Shown: positions 1 to 10,203 of the stretch, piece by piece
Layout: every line of letters starts with the position of its first letter
Position numbering within the stretch: position 1 is the first letter of the stretch
From: Saksenaea vasiformis B4078
Lineage: Eukaryota > Mucoromycota > Mucoromycetes > Mucorales > Saksenaeaceae
DNA length: 40,343 nucleotides
Reading direction: 5' to 3'
NCBI GenBank assembly: GCA_000697055.1
Contig: JNDT01001566.1
Span: forward strand, 1-40,343
Translations under genes and position numbers: made by a program
The notes under the pieces: generated by a model
Database searches by the model: none
What the model was told of the DNA's origin: nothing
Seen by the model: the letters and a program-made list of their open reading frames with translations, nothing else

Positions 1-1596
1 TCTCTGTCTGACAAGCGACGACAATTCCGCTGTCCTCTTTTTATTTCTCTTTTTATCTTTGACGAAACTCTTTGACGAAACTCTTTGCCGATTCAAGGTA
101 ACCATATCAACGATCTTACTAACGGTCATATTTTATTTTATCCAGATCTCCTTGGATATTGTCAATACCGACAACAGTTACTCTATTCAAACCTTTCTTT
201 TTCTTTCTTCAAGCTTTACCGCTTAACCAAGTCTTGGTGTTCGACTTAAATCTACACCTGGTGCTCACTCAATTCTGAACCTTTCTATCAACGAACATTA
301 CTCAACTGATACCTTTAACAACAATCACCGTCATCCAGCTTACGCTACGACAACACTTGGAACAATACTATCCATATACAGTAACCGAAAAATACAGCGT
401 AACAATGGAGCTTATGTCTCTGAAACAACTCCAATCAAGAGGTACACATTTATAGTTATTGTATCCTCTTACTATGGTGAAATACTACAAACATTACTCA
501 ACTGATACCCTTAACAACAATCACCATCATCCAGCTTATGCTATGACAATACTTGGAATAATACTACCCATATACAGTAATCAAAAAATATAGTATAACA
601 ACAATTAATTCCCGATCTTTTCTGTTATGGAACACAATTCTATAGGATGGGCATTACGATGGTCAACATATATCACATCCATCTTGACACTAACTGTGGA
701 TTTCGGTTTGTTTAGTGATAGCTTGACAGACAGGAAATCCTTTGAGACTCTTTCTTTATTGAGATGTAAAGTAAAGATGATTACATGTGTTTATGCATCT
801 GTCCTTATTATTGTTCTATTCATTTGGAGATTGTAATCTTGACCCTGGTCAGTAGATCTGTGTTCCTGAGATAGTCTTGACTTTGGATATAATGCCAGTA
901 TTTAGATGTGGATCTATGTCCTCATAGGAAGATGGTCATGTCTCATCGGAACGTCCAAAAGTTTAGTAAATGCTGCGTGTTCGCACATCACACATCATCT
1001 CTTTCAAATGGCCCCTTCTAAATAAAATGAGTGCGTCCTCTTTAGAAGCATTTATGCTATTGTACAGCGGCGATCATTTCAATCGATCATATTTCTTCGA
1101 ACATCGGCGGCCGCTCAAACATTGTATATTTATTCATCATCTTTTGATTCAGAAAACAATCTCATATCTACAAAACTTCTGGACATCTGCCATATATGAC
1201 CTATATGACACTAACAAACATCTCACAACAGACATCTTACTGATTCATACTCTAATGATTCAATAACAAATTGTATTATTATCTTATTAATTTGTTAAGA
1301 AATATTTATCAAGTACTTCACTATAAAGATAAAAAAAAAGATAGAAATAAAATAAAATTAGTAACTTATAAAAAAAAAATGAGAAATTTACAATATTATC
1401 ATGACCTCATATACTGTCAGAACATATGTCAATGGTTCAATATTTTGAAAGTCTGAAAATCAATCAGCTAGCTCTCCTCAGCATACCTATAGTATTCTGA
1501 GACTGCCAGTATTCTGAAACTGCCAACAACCAACCTTCCAAACCGTTTTTTGATCAAGGCCATACATTTGTTCATAACTTTATCAGAGTCACTGAA
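1..1596. other. AT-rich spacer, no supported gene
   Basis: This stretch upstream of the tRNA is AT-rich, with polypyrimidine runs at its left end and A-rich runs near 1325-1385. Open frames are short, hydrophobic or lysine/asparagine-rich in the way random AT-rich DNA gives. The only structure I can support is the direct duplication listed separately at 294-601. Confidence 0.6.
294..601. repeat. 112-bp direct duplication (294-405 and 490-601)
   Basis: Two 112-bp copies, offset by exactly 196 bp, align without indels. I count 12 differences and every one is a transition. Ten of them are C to T or G to A going from the first copy to the second, many at CpG sites of copy one; two go the other way. 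An 84-bp unrelated spacer separates them. Confidence 0.9.
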
Positions 1597-1667
1597 GCGT
1601 GAATAGTTCAATGGTAGAATTTCAGCCTTCCAAGCTGAAGGTCGGGGTTCGATTCCCCGTTCACGCA
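1597..1667 (+). tRNA. tRNA-Gly (anticodon UCC)
   Basis: A full 71-nt cloverleaf, decoding GGA/GGG glycine codons. The acceptor stem pairs 1597-1603 with 1660-1666 (7 of 7). The anticodon stem is 1622-1626 with 1634-1638, and the seven-base loop carries TCC at 1629-1631. The T arm pairs 1643-1647 with 1655-1659 around the loop TTCGATT. The discriminator base is A at 1667. There is no intron and no encoded CCA, as expected in a eukaryote. The internal A and B boxes act as the promoter; the B box is GGTTCGATTCC. Confidence 0.96.
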
Positions 1668-1672
1668 GTTAA

Positions 1673-1677
1673 TTTTT
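1673..1677 (+). terminator. RNA polymerase III terminator of the tRNA
   Basis: A run of five T residues begins six bases after the tRNA 3' end, the usual minimal stop signal for RNA polymerase III. Confidence 0.8.
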
Positions 1678-2597
1678 AACGTGGTTTTAAAAAAGTTGTG
1701 TACGGAAGATATGTGGTGGTCGTACAATAAGTAAAACGATCTTTAGCCAGGAAATGAGACAAGCACAGCGAATGCGTCTATTAATATTGGGAACAGCTCT
1801 ATAATGACGGTGGTAAACCTTTTTTGCGATGCGACATAATGTTACCAAAAAGTTGTGAGAAAAGATCGCCCGAAAACCAACGATTTCTGACGCTTGATTT
1901 ACCACGTAGTATGATATCGGTTGCTTTCTATGCCAATTTCTCTTTCCGTTAAGTTTGCATCCCTCTTGTGAAACGCCACCACGGGTACAGCTTGGAGCTG
2001 CCTCTTACCCCGAATGATTTTTTTTTAAAAAAAAAACATGTTCGTCTGTGGACTACAGAATTCATTTATTCTTAATTCAAGTTACTGGGATATTTAACTT
2101 TGTAATGGAAACTTTTATTAACATGACATAAAAATAGATTTCTCAGAATCCGCTTTCACCTGTGTCATATTCACCGCAGCTGCTAGGAGAAAGAGGAGAC
2201 CTTAAAGAAAACGATTTGTAAAAGAGGCAAAAGAGCGGTCATTTATTTCCTCTATTCATTTTCATAACGTGTTGCGACAATCATAGTATAGAGGTCATAT
2301 ATTGGTTGTTTGCTGCCAGAATGATGATGCATATATTTATTGAAGGAAAAGAGAAAAAAAAAAGCATGTTGTGTGGAATGAAGCATGAGGATGTTGAAGG
2401 AGTGTGACAAACGTTGGTTCATAATGTAGAAAAGAAAATAGAAAGGGCATAAATGCAGAGACTCTGGGGAAAAGGAAAAACAAATGTTGAAAAAAGTGTT
2501 TCTATGTGCAAATGATTGAAAGAAAAGAATATAAAAAATGAAAGTGTTTGTAGTTCGCGGTATTATAGTGCAAGGGATAATAATGTTATGATGAGGA
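1678..2597. other. Spacer with no supported gene
   Basis: No open frame here shows coding character on either strand. It includes an A/T homopolymer patch near 2020-2040 and presumably the 3' UTR of the minus-strand gene that ends at 2598. Confidence 0.6.
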
Positions 2598-2804
2598 TTA
2601 AACGCATCGTCGTGCTATGGGCATGCTATTGCCCGAGTAATGGACATATAGACCTGGACCGTTGACATATGCTTCAGCGCGGAAAGAACCGATGTAAATG
2701 TAGGATGCCGTGTGGAGACGCCAAACATCTTCAATTTGTTGCTGTGACTTCGGATCGAAAGGAACCCAGACAGCTCCAGAAGCGTAAACCCATTGGAAAG
2801 CCAT
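2598..2804 (-). CDS. Small WWE-like domain protein (68 aa)
   Basis: A single-exon minus-strand gene of 68 residues. The ATG at 2804 is chosen because coding character starts there; the open frame runs further upstream through a low-complexity leader that overlaps the promoter. The protein is almost entirely one compact unit: an aromatic start (FQWVYASG), then VWVPFD, then QQQIEDVW, then alternating strand-like segments ending in ARR. The W, W and I-E spacing resembles the WWE fold, which elsewhere binds ADP-ribose chains or ubiquitination partners. This is a visual match only, and no function is assigned. It stands alone between a tRNA and the IML2-type gene. A TATA box lies about 70 bases upstream, which supports a short independent transcript. 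Confidence 0.6.
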   Translation of the reverse strand: MAFQWVYASGAVWVPFDPKSQQQIEDVWRLHTASYIYIGSFRAEAYVNGPGLYVHYSGNSMPIARRCV

Positions 2805-2874
2805 TGTTTTCTTGCGATTGTTTGTAAGAGAAGAGCAAGTTGTAGTGAAGTAGGGAGGTAAGAAAATAAAGGTA

Positions 2875-2882
2875 TATTTATA
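2875..2882 (-). promoter_or_regulatory. TATA box of the small WWE-like gene
   Basis: TATAAATA read on the minus strand, 71-78 bases upstream of the ATG at 2804. Position and sequence suit a core promoter of an RNA polymerase II gene. Confidence 0.55.
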
Positions 2883-3540
2883 CAGTAGCGACAGCTGCTT
2901 TGCCACTTCCCACTTTTTCTTTTACGCAGCATCCTGAGCAAGAGAGCGGGAAATATGGTATGTTTCCTATGAGTGTCCCAAAAAAAGATACGGTGGCGCG
3001 CGATTTACGCGGAGTCTGATTTACCCCAGTTTCTATTGATTCGCCTAAAGATATCCAAGGGAGCCACTGTGGCAACACCAGCAAACCAAGACAGTCAAAA
3101 GTGACGCCGCCACGTGGCCATACTAACCAGGCCATTCGGCGCTAATGATTGGTCGCTTCCATACTATCACCTTGCTCAGGACGTTTGCTTCACCTATGCT
3201 GCGCAGTCGGAAAATGGTGATATCTCCGTACACACCCGATGATACCATCACAACCGATCGGTGCCATTTTTTATTTTTAATTTCCTACTGCGGTTACATT
3301 GGCATCGAGACTCTTGGTAAGTATTCAAAACAGGAAAATAGTAGATTTACCAAGCGTCATGGATGGTACCATCAGATAGCTGCTCTTGGCAACCAATCAT
3401 ATGAGACCACCTGTGTAATTCTAAGGACACGCTTCCATGATAAAGGTTCGGTCTAGAAGGAATGTATCATTCGGAAAGATAAAGCGATATGCGCGTACAG
3501 AAAAATTCAACATTTTATACCCTTTATTCAAATCCATTAA
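2883..3540. other. Spacer, promoter side of the small minus-strand gene
   Basis: GC content is higher than in neighbouring spacers at 2990-3140. The 103-codon frame at 3145-3456 has no recognisable domain and mixed codon use, so I do not call it. Nothing else is supported. Confidence 0.5.
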
Positions 3541-3918
3541 TTGAAATTTATATTATCATTTAGCACGCAAACCAAGCAGAAGATTGCGACGAATACAGTA
3601 AAGAGCAGATGGGAAAAGGACATGCGGAATGGTACCGATTACGAAATGGGGGCCTCGCTGATTGCTGTTGTTCTCATAGACTATGTTCTATGACTCACAC
3701 CCGATCAAACAGTAAAAATAGACATTCCGTGTGGCGCGCAGGTCACGGTCTCATCCAAAGGTCTCTAATGATATCTACAGATGAAACAAGGCGTGGACCT
3801 TCTTGGCAAAACCGTAACTTGGAGAGCGCCTTCGGACAAAGGGCTGTACAGATCCGCAAAATACTATATCAGAGGGTACGTGTATCACCAATCCAGACTT
3901 TCAGTGCACGTCTTTTGA
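3541..3918 (+). pseudogene. Unrecognised coding-like segment with in-frame stops
   Basis: One plus-strand frame stays coding-like across about 125 codons but is broken by TGA near 3691 and by TAA-TGA near 3766, then ends in TGA near 3916. Pieces include a hydrophobic stretch (MGASLIAVVLIDYVL), a strand-like stretch (VKIDIPCGAQVTV) and a basic aromatic end (LYRSAKYYIRGYVY). A 39-nt intron, with GTCACG donor, CTAAT branch and CTACAG acceptor, could remove the second pair of stops in frame, so part of this may be a real spliced gene. The complementary strand is also open at 3560-3690. I do not recognise the product. Confidence 0.3.
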
Positions 3919-4132
3919 ATCCTTTGCTCATACAGGATTTTGAAAGAAAAGGCTAGACAAAAATAGAAAAAGGAAATGGATAGAATTGACGTTGTAGTCC
4001 TACTTTGCCGTGGTTTGTCAAGATCGGTGTTACCTATCCAAGAAACCAAGAAACCAGTCCTGCCTAGTGAATCGAACTATCGAAAAATAGTGCCTTTTTT
4101 TCCTGCTTTTGAATCGTTCTGTGCGTTCCAAG

Positions 4133-6966
4133 ATGGAGAAAACCGAGCAACTAGAACATACTGTGGAAGCATTAAAAATATCGCAACAGTCTGACAACAA
4201 TTCAACAGGCAGTGAAACAAGCGATGATGAAAAACCGGGTGCTCGCGAACTCGGCTTAGTTATTAGTGCGCTACAAAGTACCGTGAAAGAAAACGGAAAC
4301 AAAGAGCCATTGACCATACAAACGGGAAATGCCCATGAGCTTCACAGTGGAGAGCCCTCTTCAGATGAGGGCGCAGCATCGCCCACACCTGAGGCTTCTA
4401 TCAAATCTACATTTGCAGAGGAGGAAACTAGTCGCAGTAATACGTCCTGCGAGGAAGTAAAAAATCCTGACTGTATCACCCCTCCTACACCTGGGTTACC
4501 ACCACCGAGAGAAAACCTGGAAATCGGTAGATTAAGTGAGGACGTAGCAGACATCGATGCCTACAGTGCCAATTTGATCGCACTCAATACTATCGATTTT
4601 AAAGAAGTTACTCCGAATACTCTATCCCCTCGCGAACAAGAGAGAGCAGGTAGGCAAGCATGCTTATGAATTGTCCTGATTCATTTTATTTAGATGAACC
4701 TGTTCTCCGTGCCATACATCATCTTTTTAATAACCGTTTTATGAAGGCCAAACGCTTGTTTGAGCAACAGGCGCATAAGTGTGTATTTTTTCTGTTTATT
4801 CACCCTATCACTAATCGATTGCCTTAGCGATCCCCTTCATGCACTAGGTCTCGGATCGATGGCATTTCTAAAAGGTAGGTTTGACGTCATTTACCACAGC
4901 AAAACTAATCCATTTTGACTAGCTGTGATGGTAAATGCCACTCGTGCTGAGATATTGGACTGACGTAATATAGACAACAAATGATCAAGCAACAAAAAAC
5001 GCGATTGACGTACTCACGAAGGCATATGGGCTAACTAATGCTCAAATCGATGCAGCCACAAAGAGGTCCGTAGGTGATTCAGTCGTCCAGTACTTTGCCT
5101 CGTACTATAATTATATCAAATATTCAAGAGGCACTGGTTTACCAGCAAGTCCTAGACCGGCAACCCAGAAAGACGTAAACCAACATAAAATCAACTTTGT
5201 ACCCAACGGTATCCTGCGTGCTCATGTAGCAAAGGCAGAATGCTGTCTGCAAATCGCTATATTACAATTACTTCAGGAAAATGTAATGGGATATATTAAA
5301 TGCGGTATCAATATAAGGCGCGGTAAGTGATGTGCTATGATACGACTACGGAAGTCTCATCACAACTTTAGCCTACACGAGCTATAGCTTAGTATGGCAA
5401 GAATACAAACGCATGGGACAGGTTCACAACGACTTTATTGACCGTGAAACGATTTCTGGTATCCAGTTTGGGTAACGATACGGTGTGAGAGCTAAGGGGG
5501 AACTGATATCCTGCGAAATAGAATCGGCGCAGTTCATCTCGTTCTTTCATCGTTGCCTCAAAAGATCCTTCGCATCGTATCTGCTTTCGGTTGGAAGGCA
5601 GATAAGCACCTTGGCTTTGCATTGTTGAAGTTATGTTTAGAAGAAAAGAGAATTCGGTCACCCATGGCATCATTGATGTAAGACGCTCGGCACACGACTT
5701 TTGAAAAATTGAGATGCAAAATTTAGGCTTCTTGCTTACTATACTGTCCTGACCTCTATCTGTCCTCAGGTATTAGTTAACGAATATACACAACCTGCAA
5801 TCGAGGTAAGGTCAAAACTTTATGATGGAATCGTTAATATTCATCCTCCTGTTCAAGACTCTCCTGGATGCACAACGGACCTACCCGAACTCAGCCTTCT
5901 TTCTGTATTTTGCCGGTCGAACATCCCGTTTAGCTAGGAATCTAACTCTATCAACTCAATCGTTTTTGTACGCGATCGAAATCAGCAAGAACGAGTGGGC
6001 AGAGGTTGAAGTGTTGCACCTTTGTAGCTATGAGATGGGTCTCAACTACATGATGCAACACGACTGGGAGGAGGCCGCGAAGATTTTTGATATGCTTTGC
6101 AAGGAACGGTACTGGTCACCTGCGATTTTCCGGTATCTCTATGGCGTGTGTCTGGATATGGCTGGTCAGCGGACTGAGGCGATTCTAGCCTACGCTGAAG
6201 TCCCCCAGCTGACTGGAGCCAAGAGTTCCAGTACAGCGCTGATGGAACAGTACATACTGCGGAAGATTGCATCACTGGAAGCGAGCGGTTTCCAGGATAT
6301 CGACATGACCTTGTGTGCCCTGGAATACCTCTGCTTGGCAAATGTCTTTGAGTTTATGGACAGCAGACTATTGGAACAGAGCCTGGCGCTTGTCGATCGT
6401 TCTTTAAGTTGCATTGTCGAAGCAGAAAAAATGGAGTACACCATCCGTACGCGAGAACTACTCCCCGAAACCCCACCACCTCAATATTTCGACCAACGTG
6501 GCGCATTGTTACTAATGAAGGCGTCGCTTTTGAATGCTATGGGCCGGTTCCGAGATGCAATCATCCACTTAAATTGGATCATTGACCATAAAGAACGCAT
6601 CACCACCGATAAATGGATCGTTCCATTTGCCTTTTGGTAAGCTGGCTGTTACGCAATTACGTTACTGAGCACCTTTTTTTTTTTTTTTTCAGGGAAGCTG
6701 GTGTGACGTCCTGGGGTCTGGACAACAAGGCACGTAGCCGTGTCTTTTGGGAGACGGCGTTAAAGTATACCAAATACGACTTCGAATACCGTTTGGCTAT
6801 GGTATGTCTTCACATGTTGAAAAAAAATACAAACGAGCAGTAACCAATACGTCGCATTCAGCGTCTGAATCTGGCTATCACCAAGTTGGATGAGCTTGGT
6901 GTCCCACTTACATCTGACAAGAAGCATGATACCCAACAGACAGATGCCCTGCGGGTCACCTCTTGA
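4133..6966 (+). CDS. IML2: IML2 / TTC39-family protein, 11 exons (777 aa)
   Basis: Exons: 4133-4649, 4694-4778, 4828-4874, 4923-4930, 4974-5322, 5372-5471, 5522-5677, 5727-5805, 5858-6636, 6693-6801, 6862-6966. They sum to 2334 nt with every junction in phase. Residues 1-170 are acidic, Ser/Thr/Pro-rich and disordered. After that come family hallmarks: FNNRFMKAK, MAFLKAVM, SVVQYFASYY, a G-(FW)-KADKHLG helix pair, LLAYYTVLTS, FFLYFAGR and a helical-repeat C-terminus. Yeast Iml2 is a tetratricopeptide-like protein linked to lipid-dependent clearance of inclusion bodies; animal TTC39 proteins are linked to lipid metabolism. Odd points are the 8-nt fourth exon and a very long T tract before the exon 10 acceptor. 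The start is the first ATG of the frame. It is a stand-alone gene. Confidence 0.9.
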
Positions 6967-7480
6967 CCGACACGTCAAATAACTGTAGAATAATAGGCTG
7001 CGGGTTTCGATGGCCAAAAGATGAATGTATACGTTGAAAAACCAAGTACAAATCCATGGAAGGATCCAGGTACTGCTAAACGTATAGAGTGACATGGTAA
7101 TAAAGGAAAAAAAAAAAGAGGATAGCTCCTCATTTATCATTGTTGTTGCTATTTCAACAACGCAACCAACAATAAAACATCCCAAGATAAGCTACACGGC
7201 AGCAATAAATAGTTTCTGTGCGCAAAATGAAAAGCCTGTCGGATCTGCCTTTTCAGGAATGGCAGGCTAATCGTATGGAGTACATATATCACATGAATGT
7301 CTTATTAACCGAAAAAAATTTCTGCGTGCTTACAATTAAAATAATCGCGTGCATATGTTCCGCAAGGATGCAATTGTTTTGCGTTTCTCATATGTGCTAC
7401 AAGAAGCGAACATCCAACGAAAGAGAAGAGCAGTAAGAGCATGCAGCAAAGAAGATAGTAAAGGCGGCTAGACTAGCCGC
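6967..7480. other. 3' flank of the IML2-type gene
   Basis: Presumed 3' UTR and spacer. The open frames here (a minus-strand one over the gene's 3' end, and a 72-codon plus frame at 7218) have no recognisable content. The plus frame could be the eroded start of the decayed region that follows. Confidence 0.45.
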
Positions 7481-8688
7481 GTTTCTCGGAGTAATGTTCG
7501 CTTGCACAAAGTGGAAGAGTATCTGTTGGAAAGCATACTTTCCCAGATATCAGCAACTACCAACGTAATAGAAATCGACATAACCGGCGATCTGCCTCAT
7601 CTTCCGATTCTCTAAAAAAATTGATCATTTGCGCACTGACCTTCTCAAACGGTCTGTTGGTTCAGTACCGTTTGAGGTAAATGAAGTTGGATTTCTTCGG
7701 TTTTTCTGGGCTGGGAATGGAGTAGATTCCTAACTTATAAACAGCTATAGGAGAGATATGATCCAAACGTATGGTCTGAGTGCCGATCGGGTTCTTCAAA
7801 ACTAAAATTGTCTCATGAAGTTACAGAAACATCGACTACCATGATCTACAAAACATGGATCCGGAAACAGGAAGCAGAACTATCATAGTGCATGAAATTA
7901 GTATGCGTGCTCATTGGATGTGTCTCAACAAGCGCAAGTAACATAACGGTTAGCAGTCAGTGTAGCCGTATGCATCTGGAACTTACGCCTCAACAACGGA
8001 TATAACTACCGACTACTTTTTGAAGACTAAGTGTTCCGATGGTATGCTTGTGCTTACTCTTTACTTTATATGAGAATAACCTTATTTCTGAAATCATAAA
8101 CGGAAGTATATTGCATCAAAGAACAAATACACAGAATGCATGGCTTAAGCCCAAACAGCATATCAATAGACAAGAAGCTTAAAGTGGAAGGTGAAAATGT
8201 AGCAGTACAGTAAGCAAAAGATGCATAGTCGTCGCAGTTACCATAGAGTTAGAGCGAAGCGTCTTAAAAGATGCAGAGGAAACGCGAACGGATCCGATAG
8301 AAAAAAGTTGAAGAGTTCTTATTTTGTGCTACCCTGTATAGTGTCACAAGTAAAGCAGATCTTGGAGATCAGTCTGACTGTAACGATATTGTTCTTAAGA
8401 CTCAGTACAGCCAAATGAAGCAAGAAAAGGAAAAAAAAATGCTTGGCTTAATCGGGAATTCATTATATGCATTGTGTCCCGAAGCTCACATCATGCGGGC
8501 TAGCTCCTGTGTTGACTGATATCCGTGAAATCAAGTTCACGTTCATCAAAAATGGTGATGAATAGCTTGCATTTGACAAATGCGTCTCTCGAATTTTCCT
8601 TCAGTTTGGGTGTTTGATCGATCACGTCCTTTTGCTTCTGAAAGCAGCCGGTGAAATAGAAGTTAACAAAACACACTACAGCATATAG
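7481..8688 (+). pseudogene. Decayed multi-segment gene, product unrecognised
   Basis: Several coding-like blocks on the plus strand sit in shifting frames. At 7481-7614 a block reads VRLHKVEEYLLESILSQI and then IDITGDLPHLPIL before a stop. At 7617-7730 a block reads IDHLRTDLLKRSVGSVPFEV, shifted by one base at an A run. At 7740-7940 come DPNVWSECRSG and then NMDPETGSR...HEISMRAHWMCLNKRK. At about 8355-8520 a block contains YSQMKQEKEKKMLGLIGNS and CPEAHIMR. At 8503-8688 a block contains IREIKFTFIKNGDE and then FDKCVSRIFLQFG, with one TAG inside. The blocks look like exons of one ORF that has lost its frame. I see no diagnostic domain; it may be a repeated gene family of this lineage. Confidence 0.45.
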
Positions 8689-10140
8689 CGTCGCAAGTGA
8701 ATTTCAAACATCTGGCGACACGTAAAATGAAGGTTAGATTAAAGTCCATAGGCAAGGGGTGGAAGCTTTGCGATAGTTCGACGGCTCTGAACTTCTAGCT
8801 TTTTCGATTGGCAGGCCTGCCGCAAGATACGTGTTCAAAAGTCTCACTCATAAATAGGTCCCTTTCTATTTGCTTACTGAAATATACTTCTTATGACATA
8901 GTGCGCCGTTGTTATTGCTAGCAAGATGCAGGATATGCTAAAAAGATCTTTTCGTACTCAGTAACTTTGGTTCTTGCATGTAAGACTGGTGAAACCCTGA
9001 TTTGGCCGAAAAAGATAAGTCTAATACTTGTAATGGTGATAAATAAGAGCCTGTGTAAGTCATTGCAAGTTGACTCCCGAACAAGTTCACGATCTCTTTT
9101 GGATGGCTATCACATAGTATCGATGCAGCCTAAAGTAGCTATATTACATGCAGTATTGATCCTCAGCTTCATGCTTTTGTCTAGATCGACACTACACAGG
9201 CTTTTAATGTCTTTTTGTTTCTTCAGTATGTGACACAAGGAGTCATTGAATGTGACATTCTGTGCAGGGGCCATGCTCTCAGTTCCTCTTATCGAGGCAA
9301 GTCTTTTAAATGTATATTTTTTTTTCGCCTTCGCGTTTAACAGCTCACGGAATAACACCCGTAATACTTTTTTATTTTTGCATAAAATATTAGTTCTTGA
9401 GGGCATTTATAGTATCAAGTTGTTATGTGGCGTTCAGACGGCGGAAGCACACGTGTCAGTCCGTCATATCAAAAAAAGTTAGGAATCTTGAAAAAAACTG
9501 TGAGCGGAGTTTCAAGAGCCGCATCAGGGCTTCCTGTGTGGGGAAATCGCTAATCGAATTCTTTTCCAGTGACAGGTCCATCTTCTGCGATAACCAAAAC
9601 ATCCACACTAAACTCACGAGAATTTAGGATAGAATGTTAGCTCACTTATTTGAATCACTGACCATATGTCTCAACCACCTTCTGTTCCTGTGATCTACCA
9701 ATCAAAGAAAAAATTGACTTTCAACTGGTTGAAACCCCTTGAGAAAGAGATGCCTTTTTTCGGACTCTATTTATGCCTCGTAGATTTTCGGAATCAAATG
9801 AACCAATAAATGGCCTATCTGGTACCGAGGAGCTGTAAAAAGAGATGCAAGACAACTCTATTGTTATACGTCCGTGTAGTTTCGTTGACTAATAACGGGT
9901 AATATCACTGATTGATTGTAGGTAAATAGACATATCATTTAGCAGAAGATGGGTGACCTAGTTGCCGAACGAACGGATGACTCCAAATAGATATAGCTGG
10001 ACCGGTTATCTCTTTTTTTTTTCTTTTTTTTTCTCAGTGACTGCTTTGACAGAGTGGATTGACTCGGGCCCAAACGCTGCCTCTAATGGCAGGGAGATCA
10101 GGCCGGCTATAGCCAAAGGGCCCCAATCGCTGTCAAGCTA
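8689..10140. other. AT-rich spacer, no supported gene
   Basis: A few short frames (8967-9233 and 9246-9482 plus; 9110-9406 minus) are hydrophobic or low in information and overlap each other on both strands. Nothing else is supported before the GCV2 promoter. Confidence 0.5.
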
Positions 10141-10155
10141 ATCTCCTTTAAAAGG
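10011..10155 (+). promoter_or_regulatory. Promoter region of the glycine dehydrogenase gene
   Basis: A long pyrimidine tract (10011-10036) is followed by a GC-richer stretch and a TATA-like TTTAAAAGG at 10147-10155, about 50 bases before the ATG at 10204. Tract plus TATA-like element suits a strongly expressed metabolic gene. No specific regulator site can be read. Confidence 0.4.
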
Positions 10156-10203
10156 ACTTTGCAGCGTCTTCTTTATCTTTTATCTCTTATTCCGGGCTCG
10201 TCC

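Noticed and set aside
228..275. Short resemblance to the flanks of the hairpin at 14617-14740 (TCTTGGTGTTC, TTAAA, GTGCTCAC), as if an empty insertion site
   Set aside because: Only about 25 scattered matching bases and no similarity beyond; too weak to claim an excision footprint.
3145..3456. 103-codon plus-strand ORF
   Set aside because: No coding bias, no domain, and promoter-like surroundings; not supportable as a gene.
5389..5673. 94-codon minus-strand ORF
   Set aside because: It overlaps IML2-type exons 6-7 and the intron between them; the plus strand has the conserved protein.
6760..7185. 141-codon minus-strand ORF
   Set aside because: It overlaps the last two IML2-type exons and the 3' UTR; hydrophobic content arises from antisense of A-rich sequence.
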